Source of the DNA: Branchinecta lynchi
Lineage: Eukaryota; Arthropoda; Branchiopoda; Anostraca; Branchinectidae
Direction: 5' to 3'
Length of the DNA stretch: 64,000 nucleotides
Assembly (NCBI GenBank): GCA_023053575.1
Contig: JAKZAP010000001.1
Span: 16,694,849 to 16,758,848 of the forward strand
Part shown: positions 12,001 to 22,239 of the stretch, one piece after another
Layout of the letters: every line of letters starts with the position of its first letter
Position numbering within the stretch: the stretch's first letter is position 1
Notes under the pieces: generated by a model
Databases searched by the model: none
What the model was told of the DNA's origin: nothing
Seen by the model: the letters and a program-made list of their open reading frames with translations, nothing else
Made by a program: the position numbers and the translations under genes

Positions 12001-15000
12001 TCGGTGACGCCAACGGACCTAACATCAATCGGGGCTCTATGGGGGAGTTGGAGGCTGTTTGCCGGAATTCCGGTGATCGCCAGTTAGGATAGTTCCAGAT
12101 ATTCTAAGAACCGATGAAACTTTGCAGGTGTATTAGTGACTTAAGGACCAGAGACAATGCCCTAGGAATACTCGTTTCCTGGATCCGACCATCTTTGGGG
12201 AGTTGAAGGAAGGGGAATCCGGAAATCAGTGGCTTCCGTAAGCTGCGAACAGGTGGTCCGATTCGAGTGAAACTTTATGGGTGATAAGAACTGATCACCT
12301 AGACTTGGAGCGTAGCGAGATCACAGGCCATAGCTGACATATTTTAGGGTTCGAACTGCATCCAACCACGGTGGGTGGGGGGGGGGGGGGGTGAGAATTA
12401 CCGAAAGTTCCCGGAAACACTCAGATTTGAATGAAACTTAATAGGCGATAAGAGAAAATACTTCAGATAATCCGTCCAGGAGTCCGAGTCAGATGCGGCC
12501 ACGGTAGGGGGAGTTGGAGGGGGTACCGGAAATCGTGTGGCACGTCTAGGCACCAAACGAGTGGATCTACTGGGTTGAAACCTGGAAGGTAGAATACTTG
12601 TTTTGCCCTAGATGATCCGGGGCGATGCCGGTAATGCTCATACTTGAGTAAAACTAGATATCCTGTTTATGGGTCGGAATCGCATTTTTGGATGGCAGGG
12701 TATTTTGTGACGTTCTCATCTTCTTTCGTGTATCACCTACTCGTATCAAGTGCCATATGAGCTCTTAACTCTTGTTTTTCTTGTGTTAGTGTAGTCTCTC
12801 GTAGTGTTTTCGTTTTCTTTTCATCTTATACTCCATCTGTTTTCATTTGATGGGAAATAAATATATACATACATACATACATTACATTTTCCTTAGGCGA
12901 CAGCGAGTTTGGGGTCTTTTGTAAAACTCTGGTCTATGTTGGGATGAAAATTTTGGTTCCAATTTAGGTCCAAAGAAGCGCTGGAGAGGGCAAAGACTCA
13001 CAATTGGCCAGTTTTTACGGCAGCTGATGGGAGAAAATACATGGAATGCCCTGGTGGTTACAAATTCTTTGTTGAAGAAGAATCACAACCCAGCAATAAA
13101 GGTAAGCTATATTTAAAAATAACCAGGGTTTCCTCTCCAAACATTTCTCACAAATGTCTCTTAAAGGACCTGTCTTACCTATAATACTAACGCAACCTAC
13201 TTCCATAATCACTCCATATATTTCTAAACTCGGAGACCCCGATTTCGTACTGTACATTGTAACGCCTCTAACAAAACCAAGCTGATTTTCTCCCTTGCCG
13301 TGTTTTGTTACCTTCGATGTATATCAACGCTGTTGACGATTGTCTGCGAGAAGTTTTTCCATCAGAATGTAAATTCTTTCCCTGTTTTCGCTACACGTCA
13401 TTGGGTCTCGGAAAAGGCTTAAAACAGCCAAGACCGTGGTTTATTTGTTGGAAGCACAGCTTAGCTTTAAAGTATTCAAAAATTGTAAAATACTGTAGGT
13501 TGAAGAGTAAATAGTGCGAGGGGTCCTTTCAGAGGCGTTACTTGCCAAAATCTTTGGGGGGGGGGACGAGGCATTTACCGACTGGCCAGTAACGACTGTT
13601 TTCAACAACAAAAAATGACAATTTTGAAAAAATCGACTGATTTTCAGAAAAATCAGTCCGACTATCTTGACGAAAAATCGACCAATTTTCGAAAAACCGA
13701 CTGTTTTCATGAAAAAATCAACTGTTTTGACGAAAAATCGCGGCGCTACGGTTATTTTTTACCAACTGGACGACAGCATTGGGGGGGAGGGTTGGCGTCC
13801 CCCCCCCCCCAGTCATGACGCCCCTGGGTCCTTTAACTAAATTTTAAAAGTTGTAATGAGAACTTCTGTGCTATGACTCACGATTTCCGCTGTAACGTCA
13901 CTTTGTGGGAGTCCATTTCATGAGACCTCGAAATCCAAGCGCTGTCCACTATCTTCTCTTTTCAAATCGTTGGCCAGTCTCTGTGACTCAGCTGTTTGTT
14001 GTCGAGTAACAAGATGCCGTGTAGACTAATATTACCCTGTTGACCTATTGCTGTCTGCGAAATAGATAACTAAGTTCCATATCAAAGTTGACAATTATCA
14101 AAGTTTTACTAGGCTATGAAGTTTTGGAACTGATTAAGGGAGAATCAGAGACTAGAGTAGCATTGTGAAGGCTCTGGGTCCCCGTCGTTTGACGCCGTGG
14201 AAGAAATTGTAGCCATACCAAGGAAAAACACTCTCGCTTGTTCCTATCTGGAGTCCATGCATTGTAACCGCGAGTCACTCGATATTGTCTCACCATAAAA
14301 GTCACTCGATACTGTCTTATCATTTCGGAAAATTCCTTATCACCAGCTAGTAGAGCTGGGTAAAAAGGAGGACAGTAGGCTATACCTTCCGTAACCATTT
14401 TCCCTTACGCCTTTGATACTATAAAGTTAAAGGACCCCTCGCACTATTTACTCTTCAACTTACAGTATTTTAAAATATTTGAATACTTTAAAACTAGGCT
14501 GTGCTTTCAACCAATAACCCACGGTTTTGGCTGTTTTAAGCCCTTTCAGACCCGTTGATTTATGGCGAAAACAGGGAAACAATTTACATAACCGGATTTC
14601 TTGATGGAAAAACTTCTCGCAGACAACCGTAGACAGCGTGATACACATCGACGGTAACAAAACACGGCAAGTGTGAAAATCAGCGTGGTTTGTTAGAGGG
14701 ATTAGAATGTACCCACGAAATTGGGGTCTCCGGGTTTAGAAATATATGGAGTAATTATGGAAGCAGGATGCCTTAGTATTATAGGCAAGACGGGTCCTTT
14801 AAGAAAAAAAATGTGCAACTCAAGAATAAGCAATTAATGATTTTACATCTGTCTGCCGCAAAGAAAGAATACAACTTCCAGCGCACTCAATAACTCTTTA
14901 TCTTTTCCGGAATCCGTTCGACTAATCCAAAGGCCAATTGCATCAGTTTACTCGAATTTTATGTGAGAACAAGATGACGCCTATTTCTGCGTCAGATGCG

Positions 15001-18000
15001 AGCTAAGGTAGGGTAAGTCTTTAGAAGCCTAAGACGAGGCGTCAGCCTTAGGCTTCTGAAGCCTAGATAAAGCTGAAAACCTGATTTATCGGTACTTTGA
15101 TGTTAGTTTAAGCCTCGAAGACTTTTATAATATTCGACTTTAGTATATTTCGCTTTATTATTATATAATCAACTTTATAAGCACCCCAGCAGGACATCGT
15201 TGCTCAATTCTGAAAATTCTCTGGGTCAAGGAATCAATGAAACACACTGTTCCAGTGTTTGTCCGAAATACTTTCTCAATTCTGAAAATGTTTCTAGATC
15301 AAAGAGTCAATGAAACACCCTGTTCCAGCATTTCTCCGAGATATTTTGATCACAGTCAGTAGCTCGCACAGAGCCTCGTTTTTGTTGCAATAGCGCTGCC
15401 GCATCCCTGCTGCAGCACTTCTTTGCTCTTGCATAATATGCGTTTTTGGATTCACTTTCTTCTTGGTTGAAGCGGCAGCGCTGCAGCATCTTGCAGGGAA
15501 GCACGGACTTGGTCGGGGAGCAAGTCCGTGATTCTTGAGAAGCGCTGCCGTCTTCCTCGGAAGCGCTGCAGTGCAAAAACGGATGTAGAAAGAATCAGTC
15601 TGGAATCGGCCGAGAAGTGGACCTGCAGCATGTAACAAAAACGAGGCACAGGAGTTGACGTATTTTCTCTTCCGAGGACGTAATACATTCTTTCCGCGCA
15701 AGCCGATTGTTTCACCATTTCATCATTTTTGTGTTGGCTCAAGCGGAAAATCGTGTCATGGTTAAAATTTCGTAAATTGTCAGGTACCTGTCATGTCGGC
15801 CCTAATCTTGTTGTACTCGTAATCAGTCTGCTTCAGTTTATTGATTTTGTATCTCTTTTTAGATCCAGTTACCAAGGTAACTCTGGCTAGCTCCAATCTG
15901 AAGCGATCCGTCGACTACTGGCATGGACTTCTTGGGATGAAGGTCTATGACAACCAGGAGAAATCAGCTGTCCTTGGTTTCGATGATAATCAAGCAAAGC
16001 TGGAGCTGGTCGACATAGGAAGTAAGTATATATATTTATATATTTATTTAGTTATAACCCGCCAAATACAGAATGTGGTAGCGGAGTCAATATATGAAGT
16101 AAGTAAGTAAGTAATTTATTTATAACCCGCCGTTTTCAGAAAGCGGAGTAAATGAAGAAAGTAAATAAAACACATAAACATACACAAAAAGACACTTAAT
16201 TTCAATCGTCGGCCAGGAAGCAGTGTAGAAGGTCGTGCGCTGGTTGGGTTCTGTTGTCAATGACTTTTGATAGGGACGAAGAAACATCTAAAAGGGTAAC
16301 ACTTGCATCTTGAATTTTGAACTTCTCCGTCAAAGTTTGGTTATGGCATAATTTCGACAAGTGGAGCAGGTGCTTTGCATATTTAAAATAACATGATCTC
16401 ATCTTTTTTATCTCCTTCTTTCGCAGAACATAAGTGACACCGGAACGAAATAGTATAGAAGGAGCGCAGAAGGTGCTGTACAATTTTCCCAAAGCTTTAC
16501 GATTATAGCGCCCCCCCGGTTGGGGACGATGCGCCCATAGGCGGTACGTGTCCTTTGTCGACTTATAAGTCAGTATCTAAGCAAAAGAAACACACTCTTG
16601 ATGCCGGAGGAATTAAAGAAAGTAAGACAAGGACATTTTACCGAGTTTACATTTTCAGGGTTAATTATCCGTGAACAGTTTTCAGAGTTAATTATCAGTC
16701 AAGTTGATGAACAGAGTTTAAATTATCAGAGTTAATTATCAGTGGATAATTCTACGCCTAACTTCCACCAGTGCCTACTTTTGTGTCCTCCTGCGGGTTT
16801 TGCGTGTCGAGTTTGTTGCACAAGCGCAACCAATTTCCGCGTTATGCTTCACTGAGTTCCGTCTTGCAAATTGGTTGCCCCGCACTCGGTCTGCATATTC
16901 ATAACACTGAACACATGAAGTACATCCGTGTGTTAAATTTTGTCAAACTATTCTTATCTTCCCGTAAGAAATAACACGTTAAATCAGTTAAAGTGTTATT
17001 TTTTATCTTGAAAACGTATGTTATGTACATCATCCTATGTCCCACAGGTAGTTATTTGCTCAATTTGCTAAAACTCATTCTGCTAATCTTAATTGAATTT
17101 CGTCAAAGTGGATATTACAAAGAACAAGTAAGCGCCAGAACGGCCGTTTCTTCTTTTTCTTCTTCGGTAGGGTTTAGGCCGTTTCGGACAGCGGTGAGCT
17201 CCACTTCGGCCTTTTCACTCGGTAATGAGTAGTAGTCGTCGCTCTCCATGGATGGGGCCTATCACTGTAATACGATGCAGAGTCGAATAGATCCCTATAC
17301 CCCGCCGGATGCAAGCGAGCGAAGGGTAGGAGCTACGCGGAACATCACAATCTGTTACCTCTACAAACATCTATATCGCAGTAAAGCCTTGGAGAAGAAA
17401 TATCCAAAGTAAAAGCCGATTTGTTGTCTGGACACGCTGCAAACCGGGGCAGCGCGCCTCCTGCACTTATTTATCTGATATGCGGAACGGCGAAGAGTGA
17501 AGTAGACAGGCATCAATTCAAAGCTCAGTAAATACCTTTAGTTCAGCGCAGTTTTGTCGCGGTATCCATTGTCGTTGCACGGGACCGGACGGAGGTTCTA
17601 TTTGCTTAAAGGAGTTATATCATAAGCATTCTAGCACTTGCAACGTCTAGACCCCCCCCCCCCCCCCGACCCAAGACCCAAGATGAAGCCACGACTCGAT
17701 CCGACCGCTGGGTCATCTAGCGGTGCGGGTCGGAATCGACCGATATGGGGAGGTTTGTATCATAGTTTGACTTTGGATCTAACAAAAGGCTTTTATTGTA
17801 GTAGGCATATGGAAAATGTGAAGAAAAATTAAACTAATTATTTGCATTATCGATTTCAGTAAGTATTGTGTTTTCTGATTGTTCTTGTTAATTCCAGGAA
17901 GTCCAAAGAATTAAGGATGGAAACTAGATCACAATAAACAAACCCCGTAAATTATGCTAAATTTGTTATAGCGATTTCTTCAAGATTCTGCACTTGAGCT

Positions 18001-20992
18001 AATTAATATTCAGCTTCCAAGACCAAAAATGTCAAACTGGCCGATGATTTCTTCTTCCGACATATCTAAACGTCCAAAGGGTGATATACTTGGTTGTTTT
18101 GACCCACTTACACGCCACTCAACCTTCTCGAAGGTTCTAGTAATCGTTTAACCAGCGACGGGAGATCAATGAATAGTTAATTAGCAATGGCCGATTGGCG
18201 TTCAGGAGTGAATTGTGTTCAAGTAATGTGTGGATAACGTTGGCTACCGTGAGGATTTTGGGGAAAACAAAGGTAACAGTGTGTTCGTAAAAATCCGACC
18301 CATCGAAAATGATGGTGTCTCCCACTTTCTCGGCCCACATGAATCAAAGACTTTAATTGTTCTTGATATTACTTCAATAACAACGTCTCGGGGAGGTCTA
18401 TATTAAAGTAATATCCACCTCTAATATATCCTGAAAGTATAACACTTAAAATCGGTCATAGCATAGATTTTCTGCTCATCCCAGATTAGGCGTTCGATAG
18501 GATTGTTCATAGCCAAGCTCTGCACTCACTTTCTGTAAACGGCGTTAATATTTCCATTATTTTTCCTTAGATATTGGTACAGCAATGCGCACCTACGTTT
18601 AAAACTAAATGGGTCTCTCCTGCAGGAAAATATTGCAGTCCATTGTGGTGTACGTCAAGGTGGGGTGTTTTGTCACCTCGTATTTTCAAGATGCGTATTG
18701 CTGGGATTCTTGCCAAGATCTCGCGGACGTATTTTACGGGATTTACTGACGTTTCTTGCGTTGCATATGCAGATGATATCCTCCTTATCAGTAGATGAAA
18801 ATCTTCCCTCTCTCGTACAGTTCAAAGGACCAAAAAAGGTTTTCTTGACATTGGACTTACTTTGAACCTTGATAAATGCGAGTATATATGTTTCAACGGT
18901 ACTCTACCAAATTCTCCTCTTAAAATCAAACTACATCCATTCCCTCTGTTGAAAAGTTTCGATGGCTTGGCTTAACAGTTTGTAAAAATACTTCGTCCTT
19001 TCACCAGTCTGCAGTATCTGAAGCTTGTAAAAAGATTAAATTTGGATATTCTAAGATTGTGTCAAACCGGTCTAAGTAAGTACTCTAGTAAGTACTTTGG
19101 TTTCTTTGTATTCAGTTTTTTGCGATCACTCTATACTTTGTCTTTCTGGGACTTTAATTTTATTTAAAACGTGACATACGTAAACTACGTACATGTTACT
19201 GCAAATACTTTAAATACCTGCTTTATTTGCCTATATCGTATCGAAATCGTAGATTAATCCGAAAATACAAAGCCCCTGATATAACGGCAAAACTCCAGGA
19301 GCTTCATAAAAATTTATCTGGACAAGTGTATGAACGGCTTACTCCATATCACGGGCTCATCCGTTTGATCTGTTGATTTCTTGTGTTTATTTTTTTGTAT
19401 TAGTGTTTCTTCAGTTGTTTATTTCTTTCTTTCCTCTTTGTTTACTCCACTATCTTCACATTGTTTTTGTGCAGTGTGTTACAAATAAATCATTATTATT
19501 TTATTATTATTATTTGACACAAGGATGCTCAACTTGTGTTAAATGGTATCAAACTTCTCACAGTGCAGATATTCGGCCCCCGTAGATCGTCGTTACAAAG
19601 TTACAGTTGCGATGGCCATTGTCCATACCAATTCTTTTAGCACCAGTGGACCACGCTAAAGCCTTCGGTCGCATCGCCTTCTCGTGCCCAGCGGATCAGC
19701 TGAAAACTATCCAGGCCAAAATAGACGAGAGTGGGAATACAGTGCTTACCCGACTGGTAAGCCTCGACACTCCTGGGAAGGCAACAGTCCAAGTTGTCAT
19801 TCTCGCCGACCCGGTAAGTTGAAATCAGTGTAAATATTTCGGTTGGTTCCTGGAAGGGAAAACTTTCTGACTCACAACAGCGCGGGTATTTCGTCGTTGT
19901 TGTCAGTGGAAGGGAGAGAGCAGGCTTATTCGTGCGTGAAATTCCGCATTTGGCCGGCTTGCTAACCGGTCATGGAGTTTTGCATCTAGGCTACTTTCTA
20001 AAAGAGCAAATCCGCAAATTCCGCAAATCTAATAAATTGTGTAAATGGCAGTCTTAATTAGCGTTTTCTGGCGTTCGTCCTTTTCGGATCACTGCACTTC
20101 CCGGCTCCCTTCCCGTAAATGACGATGTAAAACCCCTTTCTCTATGTCTTACCCCTCCCCCCCCCCTTCTCTGTTAACGGCAAAGAGCGAAATATTTACT
20201 TTTCTCCACTGCCTTTCTGCTTAAGCTACGTACACACACAGTCCGGTTTTCGCAGTCGGATGCGAATTTCCTCCTTCGCTCCGGAATTTTGCGGCATCGC
20301 ATACAGGTTTTCCTTGGTAACGCAATTTTCGCATGCTTAGAGCGTGTTCCGTCCTACCTACCGTAGTTATTGCGCAGGACGTCACAAATTCTGGCTTTTT
20401 GCCGTCATGGCTTTCCAGCAGAATATCATGCCACGGGTGAATCCGACCAATCACGTTACAGAGATCCTTAGTTACTACGCTCCCGAGTGTGGTAAGCAAA
20501 TAGTTACAATTAGTTACTATTTCGAGAAGGTTAGAACGGTCAGCGTAGTAACTTTTGGTGAGGTTGGAACGGAAAATAGTAACTAATAGTTACTAATTTC
20601 TAGAAGGGTGGAACCCGCTCTTGGTTTCGCATGCGAAATCGTATTGGACTGTGTGCATGTAGCTTAACGTCGGAAAACGGTTTGGGGAATATTTCCCAAT
20701 GGCAATAGTACACGTCGTGGGGGATCTGTCCGTGTTTACGACGCCGAGGAACTCGTCCTGAAGGCACAGAGATTTCGTGCGCTTTGTCTTATCTCTCTAT
20801 GGTGTTGTCCCAGTCTGTGGATGAAATCTTTCTTTTCAGGATGGCCATGAAATCTGCTTTGTTGGAGATGAAGCGTTCCGAGAATTATCACGAGTTGATC
20901 CGAATGGAGAGGGCTTATTAAAGGAAGCTATGGAAGCTGATAAGTCGGACGAATGGTTTGCGAAGAAGGGTAAAAGCAAAGCTGAAGCCTAA
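1..20992 (+). CDS. GLOD4: Glyoxalase domain-containing protein 4 (5'-partial, 7 exons)
   Basis: Two-domain member of the VOC (glyoxalase/bleomycin-resistance) superfamily; the family's enzymatic substrate is poorly defined. Exons read by eye: 1-37, 2338-2387, 4031-4165, 12968-13101, 15863-16021, 19641-19813, 20840-20992. Joined phases agree at every junction and give about 280 residues ending at TAA 20990-20992; the family is about 300 residues, so roughly 20-30 N-terminal residues lie left of the window. Family hallmarks seen: [92 protein letters not shown] and C-terminal KSDEWFAKK. No frameshift or stop was seen, so the gene looks intact despite introns up to 8.8 kb filled with transposon debris. 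The identification is strong; the biochemical role is not established from sequence. Confidence 0.95.
38..2337 (+). other. GLOD4 intron 1
   Basis: About 2.3 kb bounded by GTAAGA and TGTTGCAG. I see no recognisable gene, RNA or repeat family in it; short open frames on both strands show no domain signature. Confidence 0.7.
2338..2387 (+). CDS. GLOD4: GLOD4 exon 2 in window
   Basis: A 50-bp exon encoding [16 protein letters not shown] plus two bases of a Gly codon. Acceptor TTGCAG, donor GTAAGT. It is too short for simple ORF calling but matches the family almost residue for residue and supplies the phase the next exon needs. Confidence 0.93.
2429..2605 (+). repeat. GCCAC-rich short-period micro-repeat array
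   Basis: About a dozen imperfect 12-15 bp units of the form TTGCCACAGTGACAAC. It is the reverse-complement version of the array at 3191-3553, so the two flank a ~600 bp spacer as inverted blocks within GLOD4 intron 2. Confidence 0.7.
3191..3553 (+). repeat. Duplicated GTGGCGAGTTGTC micro-repeat array
   Basis: Two near-identical direct copies (about 3191-3367 and 3377-3553, offset 186 bp), each made of ~14-bp GTGGCGAGTTGTC-like units and ending in GGCTTGGAAAAA. They are inverted relative to 2429-2605. Confidence 0.75.
4031..4165 (+). CDS. GLOD4: GLOD4 exon 3 in window
   Basis: Encodes [20 protein letters not shown] through [10 protein letters not shown]. Acceptor AATTCCAG. Two donors are possible: GTAAGG at 4161, or GTGGGT at 4166. 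Only the second keeps frame with the next exon (AG + G = Arg, giving ITVRSKEAL), so 4165 is chosen as the exon end. Confidence 0.93.
4463..4505 (-). repeat. Dispersed GGCCGAAATAT repeat, single arm
   Basis: Contains GATATTTCGGCCCTTCTTGGCAAGGGTCCTCGTCAGGC in two halves. Related arms lie at 6424-6660, 10483-10555, 34418-34492 and 53019-53140. Confidence 0.6.
4591..5345 (+). repeat. Tandem duplication, ~368-bp unit
   Basis: Two head-to-tail copies starting CAGTTACTTTT at 4591 and 4959. Each contains a block of short ACACGTCAGTTC-type units. The copies are close to identical, suggesting a recent duplication inside GLOD4 intron 3. Confidence 0.8.
6134..6737 (+). mobile_element. hAT-like non-autonomous element (CAGAGGCGT ends)
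   Basis: Starts CAGAGGCGTTACTAGC and ends GTGACGCCCCTG, imperfect inverted termini of the hAT type. Flanks GTCACTGT and TTTACTGT match at 6 of 8 bases, as expected for a decayed 8-bp target duplication. The interior has short CTGTTTTCAAGAA-like units and a nested GGCCGAAATAT foldback (about 6424-6690). No transposase is visible. Confidence 0.7.
7291..8678 (+). pseudogene. Decayed transposon-associated ORF
   Basis: A stretch with coding character broken by several stops and frame changes. Readable pieces include an opening ATG segment ([20 protein letters not shown]), a piece ending in [15 protein letters not shown], and a segment with [21 protein letters not shown]. The last fits the pattern of an aspartate/alanine stretch followed by a Tyr-x-x-x-Cys motif that I recall from transposon-linked proteins in invertebrate genomes. 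The exact family is not identified. No intact frame survives, so it is called a relic. It could instead be a processed copy of a host gene. Confidence 0.4.
9785..10320 (+). repeat. Short element with AAGAGCT...CATATGGCACTTG ends
   Basis: Opens with ACAAGAGCTACGATCTCATATGGCACTTG (in two halves) and closes with CCTTGCAAGTGGCATATTATGAG, an inverted relationship. The same termini bound larger elements at 11085-12775, 29578-31312 and 33238-36572. Confidence 0.55.
10483..10745 (+). repeat. GGCCGAAATAT-type arm plus TTAATCTTATCTC micro-repeats
   Basis: 10483-10555 is a diverged arm of the dispersed repeat (GACGAGGACCCTTGCC...). 10600-10745 holds several imperfect copies of a TAATCTTATCTC unit in both orientations. 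No gene is seen. Confidence 0.5.
10951..12775 (+). mobile_element. Long internally repetitive element, ATGAAACTTGG family
   Basis: Starts with a one-ended CCGTATCCAGG piece (10951-11035), then a body from GGCACTTGCC...CAAGTGCCATGTAGCGATCGC to CAAGTGCCATATGAGCTC. Internally a ~350-450 bp module recurs about four times, each with a GATGAAACTTGG phrase, a CGATCCGACCATC phrase and a GGGGGGAGTGGAGGG run. No coding capacity is seen. The same modules build 29578-31312 and 33238-36572. Confidence 0.6.
12861..12885 (+). repeat. (TACA)n microsatellite
   Basis: ATATATACATACATACATACATTAC, about five tetranucleotide units, just downstream of a TTTCATTTGATGGGAAATAAA stretch that looks like a retroelement tail. 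Confidence 0.8.
12968..13101 (+). CDS. GLOD4: GLOD4 exon 4 in window
   Basis: Encodes [16 protein letters not shown], then [20 protein letters not shown]. Acceptor AATTTAG, donor GTAAGC. It leaves one base (G) to pair with AT of the next exon to make Asp, as in the family's ...DPVTKVTLA. Confidence 0.95.
13165..13832 (+). mobile_element. TTAA-flanked MITE, copy 1 (interrupted)
   Basis: Ends AGGACCTGTCTT and GGGGTCCT, flanked on both sides by TTAA (13161-13164 and 13833-13836). Removing the nested hAT-like MITE and one 8-bp duplication leaves about 363 bp, close to the 368 bp of the inverted sister copy at 14431-14798. TTAA flanks suggest piggyBac-type transposition, although the AGGACC termini are not classic piggyBac ends. 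Confidence 0.8.
13530..13826 (+). mobile_element. hAT-like MITE nested in the TTAA MITE
   Basis: 297 bp, from CAGAGGCGTTACT to TCATGACGCCCCTG. It is flanked by a perfect 8-bp duplication GGTCCTTT (13522-13529 and 13827-13834). The uninterrupted sister copy at 14431 shows the pre-insertion sequence, confirming the ends. No transposase. Confidence 0.88.
14431..14798 (-). mobile_element. TTAA-flanked MITE, copy 2 (intact, inverted)
   Basis: 368 bp, AGGACCCC...ACGGGTCCT, flanked by TTAA at 14427-14430 and 14799-14802. Inverse orientation to copy 1, ~600 bp apart, so the pair could form a long hairpin in GLOD4 intron 4. Confidence 0.85.
14803..15862 (+). other. GLOD4 intron 4, remainder
   Basis: Holds a small perfect hairpin (AGAAGCCTAAG at 15023, CTTAGGCTTCT at 15047), a ~74-bp direct duplication around 15208-15350 (TCAATTCTGAAAAT... 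ATGAAACAC), and a GCAGCGCTGC-rich stretch at 15390-15570. Overlapping minus-strand frames here show no domain. Ends in the acceptor TTTTTAG. Confidence 0.55.
15863..16021 (+). CDS. GLOD4: GLOD4 exon 5 in window
   Basis: Opens the second VOC domain: [20 protein letters not shown], then LLGMKVYD and [13 protein letters not shown]. Acceptor TTTTTAG, donor GTAAGT. One base carries into the next exon. Confidence 0.96.
16098..16165 (+). repeat. (AAGT)n plus TTATTTATAACCCGC hairpin repeat
   Basis: AAGT repeats run into ATTTATTTATAACCCGCC, a short loop, then GCGGAGTAAATGAAG. The same module occurs at 31868-31930, 36755-36812 and 43540-43592, so it is a dispersed family, perhaps the tail of a SINE or LINE. 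Confidence 0.65.
16640..16745 (+). repeat. GAGTTAATTATCAG short direct repeats
   Basis: Four imperfect copies of CAGAGTTAATTATCAGT within about 100 bp, in GLOD4 intron 5. Confidence 0.6.
18566..19515 (+). mobile_element. Decayed non-LTR retrotransposon (reverse transcriptase)
   Basis: Shows the reverse-transcriptase motifs GVRQGGVLSP (about 18650, in a different frame from its neighbours) and YADDILLIS (about 18765), then a LDKCEYICF piece. Several frame breaks mean it is dead. It ends in a TTATTATTATTATT microsatellite (19486-19515), typical of some LINE 3' ends. Same strand as GLOD4, in intron 5. Confidence 0.75.
19641..19813 (+). CDS. GLOD4: GLOD4 exon 6 in window
   Basis: Encodes [19 protein letters not shown] and the family signature [20 protein letters not shown]. 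The acceptor is TTCTTTTAG at 19640, not the later ACCAG, because only the former preserves frame (A + CA = Thr). Donor GTAAGT follows Pro. Confidence 0.96.
20225..20663 (+). mobile_element. TTAA-flanked MITE carrying a second MITE
   Basis: Ends AGCTACGTACACACACAGTCC and GGACTGTGTGCATGTAGCT are inverted copies (19 of 21 with a 2-bp gap), with TTAA on both outer sides (20221-20224, 20664-20667). The interior is split by the AGAGCG-type element at 20339-20621. Confidence 0.78.
20339..20621 (+). mobile_element. MITE with AGAGCGTGTTCC termini
   Basis: Inverted ends AGAGCGTGTTCC and GGAACCCGCTCT. The interior is rich in TAGTTACTA and GTAACTA. An inverted, interrupted relative lies at 53698-54194, sharing about 250 bp of alignable interior (GACGTCACAAATT..., GTGATTGG...). 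Confidence 0.78.
20840..20992 (+). CDS. GLOD4: GLOD4 last exon
   Basis: Encodes [17 protein letters not shown], then [12 protein letters not shown] and the stop TAA. Acceptor TCTTTTCAG, phase 0. Confidence 0.96.
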   Translation, partial: DGHEICFVGDEAFRELSRVDPNGEGLLKEAMEADKSDEWFAKKGKSKAEA

Positions 20993-21418
20993 GACCAGCA
21001 GTATTAGATTATTTGTTATTTGTCGGCGTGAAACTTCGGTGGGATTGATAAAATGGCTGAAGACCCAGTGGAAACCTGTGAAAAGTGTGATACTAAGTGC
21101 GTTACGTTACGTGCGATATTATGAAGGTGAAAGAAAATGTATTCATCACGATCAGTGATTTTGCGTGTGTTGTACCCTCAACTTACTATAGGTGCGTTTC
21201 CCCTCCTCCATTGCTATACCTTAAAGCACAACTGACAAGAGCCGATAATCTCGGACTCTGGGCTCGTCTCGAGCCGCCTTTTTCATGAACTCAAAGAACC
21301 CCATCTCGTCGCTTATGAAATCCGATCGATCCGAGTAAAACTCTCGGCCTGGCAAATTGAAATCACACTGACGTCTTCAGCGACCAAGTAGAGATTAGCC
21401 TAGTGATAGTAGGCTAAT

Positions 21419-21424
21419 AATAAA
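21419..21424 (+). terminator. Candidate GLOD4 polyadenylation signal
   Basis: First AATAAA-type hexamer seen downstream, 427 bp after the GLOD4 stop, in TAATAATAAAAAATG. Confidence 0.4.
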
Positions 21425-22239
21425 AAATGTAATAGTATGCAATATTCTAAGTATATATTTAAAAAAAAAGATATTCTTAGGACGTATATTTATCAACCAG
21501 TTCAAGACCTTGCGGTATCGCGTGTCTTCTTATCCTAATAAGTATACCCTCGTTCGGTTTTCAGAAACGTCCGGTAAAATTGAGCATGGTTTTGTGCTTG
21601 TCCAGATTCGCATTGACGTCTCACAGAAGTTGTATACGAGTTTTTCTTTATTTTTCTCTTGCTTTTTCATGCGCATCGTGTAGGTGCGGATTTACTTCAG
21701 CTTGTCTCAGAAGACAAGCTACCCTTTTGAATTTGGCTTTCGTAGAGCGAGACATCTCGGTTATGATTCTCGTGAAGTAATCGAGATAATACTCTTGATG
21801 ACTATCTCTACTTGCCGATGCCAAATCTCCGGCCTCTCTGGGTACCTAGCGGAAGAAAGGCAGAAGTGGTGTCACATCTACTCCCAAAGATCGCCGTGAT
21901 TGGTTGACACAGGATTTGAGTCGTTGAGTTTGAGTCGTTACGGAGACGCTTACTCCTTCTTCCTAAGGATCACTGGCGTGTTTTGGACTTCGTCATATAG
22001 AGTATTGACATTCTATCGCCTGTGACGCGGAAAACGGGGAAAGAATAAAAACACTAGATGGACTGGCGACACAGGGTTTTCTCAAGAAATCAAACTGTTC
22101 TGTTGGCTCACGAAAGAGGGGCCGACCCCAAGTTCCCTCCCTTGTAGCTCTTCGACACGGCTTCTAGTTCGCGACCAGAACTCATTCATATTTCCTTCAT
22201 AGACATTGGAATAACACAAGGAAAACTATCCTGGTGGAA

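Noticed and set aside
15294..15742. Three overlapping minus-strand frames of 89-135 codons
   Set aside because: They overlap one another in different frames over a GCAGCGCTGC-rich intron stretch; no single frame looks selected.
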